64,000 nt of DNA from Baylisascaris procyonis (GCA_037389465.1 JAZARR010000088.1:310001-374000); one strand, 5' to 3'. Positions 22,657 to 36,700 are shown, counted from the stretch's first letter. Translations and numbers: made by a program. The notes: generated by a model from the sequence alone, not told the origin.

Positions 22657-25600
22657 TTTTGGATTATTAATAAAAGCTTTATTGGGTAAATCTCATGAGC
22701 AGAAAGAAGAGCAATTAAGTATAAAAATGAAAGCAACGGAGTAGCCATTGAATGCCGTAACAAAGCATGATGAGCAATTTCTTTGTTTTATAGCTTGTTA
22801 TTGAGCGTTTTTAGAAAAATAAACTGATCTTTGCATATTTCGTAATTTTTTTTACACCAAATAAACGATTTTTTTTTAAAAACCTTCTGCACATATTGTG
22901 CCTATAAAAATGGCATTTAAAAATTCAAGCATGCCACGTGGTCTCACTCTAAATAATTTATCACGTACGGAAAGACTCCTCAATATTACAATAATATTTG
23001 AATATATACGCATCTCGACTAGCTACAAGTTGCAACACATCACTTGCAGCTCATCTGCACAACAAATTTATAGAGCACCTAAAAGTGAACGAAGTCATCA
23101 TAAAGAGAACACATTGTGGCACACTTTCTTAGAATATTGCACGCATATAAACGAATAATTACTTATTCATTAACAAACAAAAAATAATATAAAAATTGCT
23201 GTTGCTAAAAAATGCCTAATGAGCTGATAAGTGATGCACTTTTTGGAATCCTGGCCATAATAATGACCAATAGTCCCATAAAGTACCAAAAAATAAATCA
23301 AAATATGCACAATAAGGCAGTCCTTATGTCTGAATTCAGCCGACTGCTCGAGCACGTATTCAGTTTCTTTCAGATCAAACGAACGTATAATATTTACAAA
23401 TTTTAAAGCAGTTTAAAGAGTCTATAGTTTCTTCAAGGTTGCCGGATTAAGCTGAAAATCCCCCAAAATGTATCACATCGCGCATCTCACAAGACCTGCA
23501 AATCTACCTTCTACGGCTCCCATATCAAAACTGCCCGATCTACAGGCATAAGCACACAAATACACATAGACAGCGTGCTCATAATGTGCACTGTGGGTAC
23601 AAATTTACAAGGACACATAAAAAGGATGGTAAATATGGACATTTTATCCCACTTGTTCTTGCAGTAGATAGCTGAAGTCCAACATGGACAACCAGCTCAT
23701 TGTGATCGCCAAACAGCCTCAATTTCTTCGGCAGGTTACTTCAGTCGACCACTTACATCAATATGTATGAGGTTACTGTTTGTGATGGCAAAGACACATA
23801 GAAGAATGGACCTCTTGTACGAACATTTCATATAGCTGAAATCTGCTGTGTGATTATATTCTGCCCTTCTGAGATTCAAACGCAACAAAACTGAAGGGTC
23901 CGACAATGGTTGAAACTCATAATCAGACATATGAATGAACGTCATAATGCATCGGAAGCCAAAAACTGTTATGTGATCATATCCTGCCATGTGACGTGGA
24001 TCTGAATAGAAAATATTGAAAGTGATATGACAACAAAGGAGATAAGAAGCGAAGCTGTTGAAGGTGTTATTTAATCCTTGCTAATTTTGCACTGGACTCG
24101 AAAATTTTTTGAAAATCAAAAAAAAATGTTGAAAATCCTCGCAACTGGCGAACTGAGGCAAGTTTATAGATAGGTTCTACGCTGGTTACCATTGCCGGTG
24201 TGTTCGGACTCCCACCGAACCTGTTCTCCCCATACAGAGAAGCCTCAGCTTTTTTATTGCTAGTCCCCGAGCCTACGCTATGTGTCATCATATGTTCTGA
24301 TCATGGCAACGACAAGAAGCATATGGATGAACGGTGACTCCTGGTTCCTGCAAATAACGATATTGAGAAGCCGGGAAGGAAAGAGAATGAGGTGGGTTTG
24401 TGATCCAAGAGGCAAAACCGTACTAACTGGTAACACTTCCGCATCTACTACAACAAGTTTTAGTAATGGCTTCCCACTTGTTCAAAAAACTGTAATAAAA
24501 CGTTCAGTTTGCCAACAACGCACAGAAGTTTTCGGTTCTTGTTTCAGGCTTTCAAAGAGACGTCGAGCTAAGAAAAGCGATGTGCGTCGACGTTAGAGTT
24601 ATCTTAGCCACAATACGATCAGTGAAACGATATGCAACAAAAAGATATCGTTAAATGCTTTACGAAACATCAAACAGCAATGAAAGACGCATCATCGTTG
24701 TAGTTGAGTAAGTGCTCTACGAAGTGATTCACTCCGCGAAGCGAGTTGTCGAGAGCGTTGACTTATATTCAGCATCTCGTCGTGCAATGAACGTAGAAGT
24801 GTGATATAGCGTTCCGATTTCGATAACTGAAAAAAAAAAAAAAAAATTCGATTATAGACACGCTCTCAACACCATTGTTTATTGGAACATACGTCAAACA
24901 TTCTCTAAACAGTCAAAACATATGAATGAAAGATTAAAAATACTCCTGAAGGAAAGATAAGAGTTGGGGAACGAGAACGGTTCTTCATAATTCAAAGTTT
25001 TTTCTTTTTTATGTGCACCTGAAATCGTCAAATCACCACTTTACTTTATATTTGCAACTGTTGATTGTCAGGCAGCGTGATCGTAACTCCAGTTTTTTTA
25101 AACACCTGAATCAAAAACAACCGCAGAACTAGGGTTGTCCTCAAACAGCTGGATATCATTCAATATGACGATACCATTGACGGCAAATAGGGATATAAAT
25201 AAGTTCTTGCTGTGAGAATTAGAACTTTTGGGGCCGCCAATCACCACCTCACTACCTAATAATCAGCATCAAAAAAAGTTCTATAGCAATGAAATGCACA
25301 GAAATTTATAGAATTTATATCTGCCCAATTATCAGAATATTCGCCAAAACGATGATATATAAACGATGCACAATATTTTCAAAGGTACATATAAAATATA
25401 CGCGATCGATTGACCTCTAATATTCCATTTCACTGAAGTGATTGAGATAACGTTAACGTTCAGCGCAAATAAATGTTTTATGAGAGTATTTTCCCTCAAT
25501 CTCACATATTACAACGTTAAACTATCAATGCAACAATGTCCCTGTAAAAAAAATCTGTACAATTATGTAGTATTCTCAATAATGCTGATATTCACATATA

Positions 25601-26800
25601 AATTTGTAGAATTTTTTTTTAAATGGGATTGACTGATTGTTCAAGTCTAAAAATAAAAAAAACCTCTTTTAGAACATTCTAGATCAGTTGCGGGATAAAA
25701 TTGAGCAAATTTCAGGCCATTTTAATACTCTATGACTCATGTAGGAGATGAGTAAATGGAACGAAACTAGGAACCACAGGTCACCTTCAACGTAGATTAT
25801 ACCGAGAAAAATTCTCCTTGCCATATCTTCTGCGGTTCATGAGTTGGAGCCATCGAACATATAGACATGTACACTCAGACAGATGGTGTCCTCGCAGATT
25901 TTTATAAAAAGCGCGCAGAGAGCTCATATTTTGATGGACTCATTCACTCAAAACAATCCCCCCTCCCCCTACCCCAAAACATGGGGTCATATTCAAAGGA
26001 ATTAGCTGAGGTAAAAGAGACTTCGTTGCTAAAACTTCTCCAAAAAGAGTCTATTAAAGCAACAAATAAATTGAATAAAACTAACATGATCACATATGAT
26101 GCGTAATTTTTCTGGTGACAGCATTAAATTCGCATCTTCAAGACGACTCAGCAGAGACTCTTGTGTGCATCTGCAATTGAAACATCTAATAATTTGACAA
26201 CGACATTTTATCAAAGCATTGAAGCAAACTAAGCAAGTATAAATAAAGGCCAATGGATAGAATCGAAACCGATAAAACATTCGAGCACTTCGCTACCTAA
26301 ATGCTAATGCGAATCGACCGATATTGCCTCATTCATCTACCGATACCTCAATGAACAGTGCAATTACGAAATGCATCTTCAAGCAAAATTAACGTATAAA
26401 ACATTGCAGATAATTGCATGCAAAAATAAACAGAAACAACACAACAAAAACAACAAATACAACATTTTCCTTAATTGCAGTTTTAATCGACCATGATATA
26501 AAACATATGGAAAATCATGCTGAAAATGTCGCTATAATATATTCTACTCTTAATTTAACATTTTCCAACAGAAATAATTCCGAACTAAAAAAAATTTTAT
26601 GACTTTTTATGTGTCTATAAATGAAAAAACGAAATTATCAACGAGAATGAAGATGAGTTCGCAGAAATACTGATAGTATATTTTATTTCCACCAAGTTTT
26701 GTGGTTACAGTTTCTGCGGTTTGCGAATTGAATCTAGCGGCCAATGGACAAATCGACAAAGGACATACAATGCAGTCATGAAGAACCATGCAATGCAAGC
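22657..26800. other. Gene-poor stretch with short open frames
   Basis: Short open frames at 23736-23990 (minus), 24067-24291 (minus) and 24282-24596 (plus) have mixed composition, but none carries a recognised domain or a clear splice chain. The two near 24.29 kb are head to head and overlap. From 24.6 kb onward the DNA is AT-rich with homopolymer runs, and I see nothing further. Confidence 0.45.
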
Positions 26801-26831
26801 GTATGACTTTGCACATGCAACATGCCAAATA

Positions 26832-27038
26832 AGATTGTGCAATTAGAAAAAAAAAACATGAAAAGGATGTATGGCAGTCCTCTGACCCGACGAACCAGCT
26901 GGTTGCACCAATCGTTCTAACAAATGAAAGAACCAGCAAGGCTGACATCGTATTGAGACTTCGGAATCACGTGGTCTTGCCAAGACCAGCATTGCCACAG
27001 CTAGATGGCAGGACAGCTATCATGGCAAACGCTAAGAA
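26832..27038 (+). pseudogene. Open frame, possibly an integrase C-terminal relic of a BEL/Pao element
   Basis: A stop-to-stop plus-strand frame of about 68 codons ends at a TAA. It includes DPTNQLVAPIVL, which resembles the end of BEL/Pao integrases, where an RRP.N.L.PLE-type segment closes the polyprotein. The likeness is short. It lies upstream of the RNase-H-like fragment at 27.2-27.5 kb, which is the wrong order for a single element, so it would have to be a second copy or a rearrangement. Confidence 0.3.
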
Positions 27039-27237
27039 GCAGTAAAAAGGTCCGATATACACTTTCGCGAATCCGCGGAAGTTTGGGATATCGTCAGGAC
27101 TTTGTAAATAATAAGAGGTCCGTTCTGGGGTTAGAAGTAATTAAAACCATATACCGAGTACTCAGATAAACTAAATAATTTAAACAACATTACCTCAGAT
27201 TAAAGCCCCTGTCACTATTTTACCAAGGGCACACCTA

Positions 27238-27472
27238 GCAGAAGCATGATTTACGTTTGCTGCCATACCGTCGGAACTACACAAGAGTCGCTTTGCTATT
27301 CATAGTAAAATTACCCTCATGAAGCTATCACTTTCATGTTTGGAATTACTTGCGGCTCTCACTGTAGTCATACTCTTGAAGTTCGTTTCTAAGCAACTCC
27401 GTTCCGATAATGCTCAACTTAGACAAAGTACAGCTCGGTCTTCGCAGCAAATCGAACATCACAGATGTCAAT
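27238..27472 (+). mobile_element. Degraded BEL/Pao retrotransposon fragment
   Basis: One plus frame reads FAIHSKITLMKL and then SLSCLELLAALTVVILLKFV. BEL/Pao polyproteins have a hallmark K.. P.K..SIPRLELLAA..G.RL.KFV just after the reverse transcriptase, and the spacing here matches. An upstream stop and the TAG at 27472, with loss of the usual Pro-Arg before LELLAA, show that it is inactive. No long terminal repeats, reverse-transcriptase YVDD box or protease were found nearby, so only a fragment survives. The identification rests on about 35 residues. Confidence 0.6.
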
Positions 27473-27810
27473 AGCGTTCGATTTCGTATGCAACTTCCTG
27501 TAATCATGGCTGTGCAGCATCTCTATCTTTTCCACCTCTCGAATCAAGCGGCAAGCAGATTTAAGAAGGAAACTTCGTGGCGAAAATAATGGATAACGCT
27601 TTCTCGATCAATGCCGGATACAGCTGGACAGCGATGTTATGGATTCATCGGTCATAAGGAGAATGACATTCCCCTGTTTTCTAGAGGACCGATTATAAGG
27701 AAACGCATGATGAAAAATAACAGAGGTTTGCCTGGCTAAGTTCCCCTGTAATAGTGGATTGTTTACTACGCCAAAGAATCACATGAAACAGAGGTTCCAA
27801 AGACAAGGAA

Positions 27811-28157
27811 ATGTCACTCATGAGTTCATGTCGAAAAAAGCTCGGACCGGTTCGACGACGAGGTGCTACCAAGGTGGATTTGATTTGTTTGAAAGACAGA
27901 ACATTGGTACATCCAACCGTCAAAGATGACGAAGGAGCCGAAGTGTCACAGAACCATGGAAGTTGCACCTGCAGCTTTCCTACAGTTGTTTACCACAATA
28001 CGACAGGTGCCATTTAGGCAAAATCAACATGTGTAAGGATTTTGACTGTTGTACTACCCGGATTTCATCAACCTATGTACTGTTATCAGCCAAATTCCAA
28101 TGCAAAGCAACTAAAAATAGAATCCTGCAAAACTACTGCTATCCCTACGACCAATGA
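27811..28157 (+). pseudogene. Cys-containing open frames downstream of the retroelement relic
   Basis: Two overlapping plus frames, 27811-28017 and 27963-28157, contain spaced cysteines (HGSCTCSFP; CKDFDCCTT) and then a stop. Their position after the BEL/Pao fragment makes a decayed downstream part of such an element possible, for instance an envelope-like region. No family motif confirms this, and a minus-strand frame covers part of the same bases. Confidence 0.25.
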
Positions 28158-28517
28158 GAAATTAAGAAGAGTAAAACGATTACCTCTTCACCTCTTTGGC
28201 TAATGAAGAAAATTGACCATATAGGCATGGGTGGTCTTATATTAACTACAGAACAACTCAAAGCTGGAAAACTCACAAAAACGTTCACGTTTAGCTATCT
28301 AACTGCGCCTCGAATTATTCAAATTGCACATCGTCTTGCTAAGCGTTTTGTTAACTGTCGCAACAATAAGCGATTAATCAAACAATGGCTCATTTCATTT
28401 AACACAATGCAAGGTGGTGCAAATCTTTTTGACGTGATTGTTCCGATTCTAGAAAACTACGGATTATCTAGATTTCACATGCGGGATGGAGACATTTTTA
28501 TGAGACTCTGCAATTGA
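28156..28517 (+). CDS. Unrecognised ORF of about 120 codons
   Basis: The frame is open from 28156, with a Met at 28203 that gives 104 residues. The predicted product is balanced in composition, with amphipathic helices (TAPRIIQIAHRLAKRF and FDVIVPILENYGLSRF) and a final MRLCN. No signal peptide, membrane segment or known motif was seen. It is the longest clean plus frame between 12 and 39 kb. It could be an exon of an unseen gene, part of the neighbouring retroelement relic, or chance. Confidence 0.3.
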
Positions 28518-28519
28518 AG

Positions 28520-30730
28520 ATCACCAGACAACAAAACATCAAAGAAATGAACGTCGTCAAGAACCATTGAATACCCAGTTGTTAACAGTGTGCTGCTGAT
28601 TCACGTATCAATTGTGCCTCTTCTAAGGCATCACTTCTTGTAGCTTAATCCTACACATCATTGGCCACTTATGTTGGCGACAATTTAGAACAAAGGAGAT
28701 GATGCAACTGTCAGGCACATACTCAGGTACGGTGTCAGCCACACTGCACTGAAATACATCCCACAAGCCTTGCCGGTCCTATACGGCAATATACCTAGAT
28801 AAAATAGAGCATGATATATTGGTAATATACGTGCAGTTTTGGCACGATGTCTATCACCAATTAGATGCAGTATAAAAAAGAATTCTTTTTCAAGATTTAT
28901 ACAACGAGCTAATTTCGTGAATAGTTGTAAATATGCGGTGCTTCATTACGGTCTGCGGAGGATTTGCATCGAAAACTCAGACTCTTTGTATTCTCAAATA
29001 ATGCTCTTCAAGTTGGAATAATTAAACTCTGACTGTAAATTTGTTAGCGACAAGAAAGACTTCAGAAAATGGGGAGAATTGAAGAGGAGCCGCCGAGAGA
29101 TCCGCACTTACCAATAATTTTTGTGACCTTTCCTTTATACACCCAAGGTGGCAGGGTGAGAACAGTGGTACGGAAGGAGGCTGCTCGCGTATAAAGCTAC
29201 AGTTCTTCAAACCTATCCAATGTGTTGCTTGGCAAAAGTGGAACAATTATTGAAAAATTAAAGAGAAACATTACGATGGCGATGCTTTAAATTAAAACAA
29301 AAGAAAAAAAGAAATTGAATGACAAGGCTAGGTGGTATGTTTTAAAAGTTCGAAGTATCTGCCATTTCGAACAGAAACGAATTCAGCCTCGTCGTTTAAA
29401 CGATTCCTCAGCAAACATTAAGCACCAAAAAAACCAATAATTATATATGCTGCTATTTTATACAACTGCATACCGCGTTTGATTAAATGGACATGCATTC
29501 GTCGAATATTATCACTAAATCACCAGCCGTTTCTTAAAAAAAAAAAAAAAGAAAAATTCTAGCAATTAGTGAGTTTCCGCTCGTCCAGCTTCATTTCACT
29601 TGTCACTGCAAACTTCTAAGATACATTCACCTCCTTTTCTTTGCCCTCCTTGAGCAAAGAAATCACCCTATAAAATGCTAACCTATATGTGTAAAAAATG
29701 TTGATCTCAATACTACGCAAATCTTCGACCAGCATAACTCAGTACCTCGAACAGATCATTGAAGCATATGGAATATGAAAAAGGAACAAGGACTGACTTG
29801 CAATATGCTACAACAATAAGGCATGAAAAGTTGCACTGTGGAAGACATTAGAACTGAAGAGTAGTGTGACCGTCACCATTCATTACTACCCACGACATGC
29901 AATTTGAGGCTTCTCATAAGAAGGAAATTCGTGCCGGCAAAACTGCACTGAAATCACGATAATCTCTAAATTTTTTGAGTTAACGGGCTTTCGTCTGTAC
30001 AGGATGAAGTCTGACACAACCAAATTACATTGAATTTACACATCTCCCTAGTTATGAAATAAAATTCTACCGACAATTCACCATTATAGAGCAATGACGA
30101 TGCAAACGCAGGATGAAGCTGTTATACAAGCGAACATTAATCACACATTTAATGACTACTGTCTTTTCTGAAGATTTCACTCCTATATCCCAGATATATA
30201 ATTGTCTATTCAAAAAATCTGAATGCTTCCTCGAGGATATAATCTTATAAAAATTTCAAAAATCTCGACAAAAATTTCTCCATTACAAGTTGACAAGCCA
30301 GGAAAGAAATCGAATGGTATAAATTTAAAAAAAAAAAAAGAACGCCAAGCTGGAAGAAAACAAGCAGAAGCAATAAGTGGAAAAACGTTGTGATGACATG
30401 CTAAAATGCCGTAATAACTACGACTTTAACGTACATTAATTCGGAGAGCAGAAGTATAGTCGAGTTTTGCCACGAATTAGCAGTCGAATCATCCATATCA
30501 CTTTCACCTTAAGTGTCCAATTTCTCTAAAATATAACTGAGAAGAAAAAATATTATTGAAAAGAATTTTTTTATCAGTGCAATATATGATAAGCAGACGC
30601 TATGGAATGCGTTCGAAATAAACGACCATTGTGAAAGACACTTCACTCATATATAATAATTTTCATTAATCACAAAAAAAAAAGACGAAACAAATGCAGC
30701 GTTGACCTCGACAACTGTTTTTTTTTTTCA
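28520..30730. other. No gene recognised
   Basis: AT-rich sequence with A-runs (29535, 30330, 30675) and only short open frames on both strands. It may include the 3' UTR of the zinc-finger gene at its right edge. Nothing else supportable was seen. Confidence 0.5.
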
Positions 30731-30734
30731 GCTT

Positions 30735-33700
30735 CTATTTCGGTGGTGATGAAGGAGGCAACTCTTCTTTTGATGCAGGGGCGCTTTTTTTCGTCGATAC
30801 ACTCCTGGAATAAAAGAACAAAGAACGCTCATTCGCATCAATACTCTAGAAAATAATGTAATTAGCAGCGAAATAAAAGTGGAACGCGAGGTCAGTCGGT
30901 GGTCACTAAACTGAGGGAAGATGAAGAAGGGAAGTGGTCACTAAACTAAGACCGATTGAGGCTCATCTAAAATGTCAACGCCTACATGCAATATTAATTA
31001 TATAAAATAATTCACAAATCAGCTCTACATTCTATCAGTAATTCTACATTGTGAGCATTGCCCATGTCAAAAAAAAAAAAAAAAAAGAAAAAAATTAAAA
31101 GGAGGCATCTCGCATTTATGTCACAACAAATACGTAATTGAATTCATTATCATCAAACAACTGGATTTGCCGCATACTAAAGAAAAACCACTCTTACCAA
31201 CCGATTAATCAACTACAATAAAAACTAACCATATACAAAATAACAACGATAAAATATTAAACTACTAAAAAACAATTGAATGCATCAGGTAATATTATTA
31301 CCTCGGCCGAAAACTTTCATCAACATTAAACGAGATACTACTCACTTCGTATGACTCCTTATATGAGTTTTGACGTTATCCTTACGAGCAATACACCTCC
31401 CGCAAATAGGACATGAGTGTTTCTTCTCTCCAGTGTGTACCATCTGATGGCGTCTGAACGTGGACGAATCCGCAAAACTTCTTGCACATACTTGACACTA
31501 CAAAGTATTTCTCGATTTCTTTCGTTCCTTTACAAAAATATTTCATTGTTGTAATGCCATTAAAGTACGCATCAGTATTTGCAGCTCTTAAAAACTTTAA
31601 AACAAGCAAGTAACCATCATGCTAAACTTTAAAAAAATTTATGCGGTTTGAAAGAGGATGGTGATATCACCTCATTGGCAATTTTTGCAAGAGCATTTCC
31701 GAGCAATATTTTCCTGCCACTACCGGAAATAAACAATCATGCTATACTCTTTCACCTGACTACGGTTCAAACTGCATAACTCAACAGATGATTTTCCCTT
31801 TATGAAACAACTAGCAGAACATATACGGGTTGAACAATAGATGAATGGTACTGGTTCCTAGTTAATAACATTAAAACAATAATGGAATTTTGGCTTACAC
31901 TGAACGGTTTCTCTCCGGTATGTGTTCGTATATGTGCCTTGAGGTAGTGTTTTCTTCCTTTCTTACCGCAGAATTCACAAGCATACACCCGACTGCTATG
32001 CATCTTCATATGAGCGACAGGATCGACACGACTCTTTACTTCGGGACATGCACGGCATCTACCCATCTCTGAAGCATTACCCTGAATTGAATAGTAGCAC
32101 CTAGAAGCGAGAATTGACTACAAAAAAGTGTGCTCCCTATTATAAGACTGATCTCTATCGAACACCTCACAATGTCGTTTCATCCGATTCCAGCCCAATT
32201 ACTTAAGAGTAAAGGATAAAGTAATGTGGTGCAATTCCCATGCAAAAAGCAAAATGACAAAGAATTACATTGTGTGAGTTATCTTCCTCAAAGCTCATCA
32301 AACTAATTCAAGAATCTTTAACGCAAATAATTTCAAAATGGGCGCTTTAATGCGTGGTATGAACGATAATTTGCTCAGTGAAAGCCAATAACGCTGGTCA
32401 CACCATATGAATCCCTCATTCTCAAGCAACAACGCTAAACCCTTCTCACATAACTGCCAACTGCTTAGAACGCATAAACACAAACCCGAATTTAAATTGA
32501 AAACTTTTATGGCATTAAACTATTTTCTCAAGTCACCACTACGGGCCTTTGTTCGAATCACTGTTTTTGCTTAGGCGAAATACGTATCTCATTTCGAGCT
32601 GAAAAATTGTTTAGCACTGTGACTTTCAAAACAACACATACCACGATCCAAGTGACGCGTTACAAAATGTTGTCGCATACACTCTTGATCCGTTAAGGGT
32701 ACCTCATCAGGGCAAAGTGAACACAAAAGCCTCGATACCACACCTAGCAATAAATCGTCGTTCGCCAAGCCCTTAGTTCTCGCACCGTTTTTTATCTGAA
32801 CTGATGCAAATTGGCTTTTTCAAATATTCAGCACAGACAAAAAATAATGCTTCCATTTAATTATATCATTAATTTTCAGCAGGTCAGCATATTAGATTCT
32901 TCAGCGAAAGCTACAGCTAAGGTGAAAGGATGAAGGAGAATTGGAAAAGGGAGAAGGACGATTTTTACACGACTATAGTCTTGAGACGAAAAATCCCACC
33001 TCAAAGAGGAATTTTTGAAACTTCGCTGAAAGTTATTCATCAGAGTAACACACATCGGCTTGCTCAGTTGGCGACCCCAAAATGATACAATTCTTTTAGC
33101 TCGTGTAAAGATCTATGCTTCAGTAATTCAGTAAAACCGCAATTGCAACGCGCATCCCTTAATATTGCCTGCGCTCCACTCTTCATGATTTGATCGTAAC
33201 TTTTCGACGATAAAATTGATCGCCAATTGCAAACACTAAAACAAGTAATCGCCAACCAAGTTGTCTCCGGCTCAACTCATATGAACTCAAATCTTATTTT
33301 TCGCATATTATCGGTAGGCGTTCAAAATTCTAAAGAATTTTCTACATTAAGCTTGTGAAGTTAAAGATAGCCATTAGATTGAATAAAGAACAAAGAAATG
33401 AAAACATACCACATCGGGTTTCAAAATCGAAGAGCGAGTGAATTGTGCCACTGTATGCTGCTTTTGGAGATTTGTAGCGGTACGGCGTGCACCCAAATAT
33501 GGCTTATAATCGAGCAAATGTGTTGTGCTACTCGAAGCTTGTTGTGCAATCATTGCATAAAGCATTTCCAATTCTTTCTCTTGCCATCCACAATTTCGCT
33601 TCATCTGGAAATTTTATTGTAGTTGCAGCATAAAATAAGTTAAAAATTTCATATAAAACTTCGCTATATTAAGCTCAAACGCTACCAGCATCAATCCTTT

Positions 33701-36700
33701 GTAAAGACGCCTTATAAGATAACGCTACGATAAAAGATGGCTTATGATCAGAGTGCTAGCTGTGGCTTTCACAAAGTTTCTAAGTTAGCCAAGTTTCATT
33801 CTATTATAAAAGCAACGATGAGGACGCATTTCTAACCGTTTCTTGAATAGTCGGGTCGCTTGTTGTGCAGCGACAAAAAAAGACTCTCAACAATCAAACT
33901 TTGTTTATTCGAACCACACACGAGCAGTTTCAATTCTTTTCGCTGAAAACGGAAATAAATTTTGGCATTTTCAAGAAAGAGAGGGGCAGCCCAACTGCAA
34001 TCAACCTCTATAAATTTGTGAAATTTTTTGAATTTATACATAAACATTGACAAATAATACCTCGGAGACAAATCAAACACAATATTTCGGTCGCCACCTC
34101 TATTAAATCAATGCTAAAAATTAAATATGAATTGAAGGGCAGAAGAGGGAAGGGGAGGGGAGGGGAGGGCAGGGCAGGGGAGGGGAGGGGAGGGGAGGGG
34201 AGGGGAGGGGAGGGGAGGGGAGGGGAGGGCAGGGGAGGGCAGGGGAGGGGAGGGTGGGGAGGGCAGGGGAGGGGAGGGAGGGGAGGGAGGGGAATGAGGA
34301 GAATGAAAAAAAAATTTCAACCAAACGAACAGATAAAGCAAACAGTGACCACTTTCGCCGCAATCTAATATCACACATAAGAAACCTGGGCAATTTGTGT
34401 TTTCATACTCACTGCGTCCTTTTCCAGTAGCTCACGTTGCCAGCGTTCTTTCCGCAGGTCCGTCTAAAAAAAAAAAACTATTTAGAGCTTCCACCAGACG
34501 AGATATGATTATATCAGTTTACAAAGGCTAACATATAGCACAGGAAGGGAGTAACATATACCTTTATACAAAGATGTCATATAGACTGGGAAATCCTCAA
34601 ACAACTCCTACAGCATTAGCCTATAATTTATTCATTCATAAAAATGTTAAGAAAAAATAATAATCGTTATCGTAAAAAGAAATGACATACTCCAAGCGTT
34701 TCGATAAGAGAAAGAAGATGCGTCTTCCAATGAGCGATACTCGGTGTACTCAGTGCTAGCCTTATCGCCGATGGGGTGTCACCATTCGATGGACTATTCG
34801 ATAAGCGTATAAATAGACCCATCTCACTTTCACCGATTAGATTTATCAACGTACTAAAATTCCACTGCATTTCTGATAAGTTTAGAAAAATTTTATTCAT
34901 ACCCATAAATTGCTAATGAGAAAAGGCAAAAAATAGCGAATATGCTGTAATGCTTTTAGTATCACTCAAGAAAAACAACTTATTAAATGTAAGTTAATTA
35001 AATAAGCAATTAACTGAGAAATCATCTATTTCCTTTATCATCAGATTTAATTATAGTTAAGAAGTGAATACATACCCCCTCTCCTCCACCGTCGCTTGCA
35101 TAGTGTGGGAAGCATGGATCCCTCGCATTTGGCTCGCAAAATTACAAGCACAACTGGATTTTGGGCTGTTAATAATATCCACTGAATATGGGCATGTGCA
35201 GCTCCTCGAAAACCCAGTTTCCTTCGCACATTAATTAAAACTTCCTAACATTCTTACAACCTTTATATATGAAGGTTCCCTAAGGATCTGCTAAACCTCC
35301 ATGTGCGATAGTTCTTCAAACATTACCGTAAATGGTGTTCTCATGTGAATGAAGCAATGACGTTGGTTCTCAAGCATAAAAGTGGGAAAAAAGCGTCAGA
35401 ACTCCTAAATGGAACAAATTTTTCTAACAGCTTTGACCTGAAGGATCGGAAAGGGCGCTCGTTCTTCTTTGCCACACAACTTTTTCGAGAAATGACCTTT
35501 CAGACTTCCATCAAAACTAGAATATATAGAAAGGCCCCCGGAATTTTCATAGCCCGGACAACGTACCGTCTACCTGCCCGCAAATGAATATAAGTTATGA
35601 AATGCAAATGCTAGGCCCCTCTCTTTCCCGCATTCAAATATCACAATTTAGTACGGGTCTTACGAATCGGTCATTTCTGAGAAGGAAGTTTCTTTGTATT
35701 ATCGAATTAAACAAGGCGGATTTCCTAGTCACCAGTTAAAAGCGCACATAGTGAAAATAGCAAGTGGATTACTTTCTCGGGTTCGTAGAGGGTAGATTTG
35801 CTCCCTCGATCATCGCTTTCAGTATGGATGGCGTGCGTAACGAATAGCGTAAGCATAAATCATCTACTGCAGTGTCCATTCTGCACGTGTACAAAAGCGA
35901 CGGATCATCACCAGATGAAATCCAAAGAGTATATATACGACGCCAACTGCAACTGCTTTCCTGCAAATAAATAAAAAAATAATAATTTTTAATTACGTAA
36001 ATAAGGAAAAGAACTCATTCAACGGAACAAATAATGCTTGCATCCTTCAAAAAAAAAAAAACTTGAGCATTTTCAAAAAAAAAAACCATCTCAATAAATC
36101 TCAACCATCTGAATATGCATTGTTTAGTCACATAATTATCGCCTTCAAAAAACAAGACCTTTTGATTTTACCTACCATTCCCATTTTTTCAAAGCAAAAA
36201 TCACAACCATTGGCCTCAGATTTACTGATCAAAAGACGCTATTCACATTTGAATAACCGCCTAAAAAGATGCAAAACGCTTTTCAAATAACCGGAAATTT
36301 ATAGAATAAAGTGGAAATGGACACATGTGATCAGCCAAGAGCACTAATTATACCGATCATAGCATCCCAATATATTTGTATACGCAGCATCTCAAACTGT
36401 GGGCCTGACTCGAACAGCCTTTTCATTTTAGTTATTTATAATAACCGCATTATATTACCGGATTCAACAAAAATTCATTCATAGAAAAAAAGGAATTGGA
36501 AAGTTAGCCCTTCAAATTAAGCAAGAGTGCCTAAAGTTAGGTAAATTTCTTAGATTTTTTTTTTGATTTTTTTCAGTAATTTTTGAATGAAAATGAGATA
36601 AGCTACTGACAAGATGTATATACATCATTCTCCGTGATAAATATTCTCTTAACAAGTCTCTTTATACGTAAATAATAGCGAAATTAATGTAAAAATTCTC

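Noticed and set aside
33064..33255. 63-codon minus frame ending FGVAN
   Set aside because: Overlaps the 33128-33235 candidate in another frame and has no phase-compatible upstream exon.
34111..34393. Open frames of 85-90 codons on both strands
   Set aside because: They exist only because the G-rich minisatellite has no stop codons; the products are pure Gly/Arg/Glu or Pro/Ser/Leu repeats.
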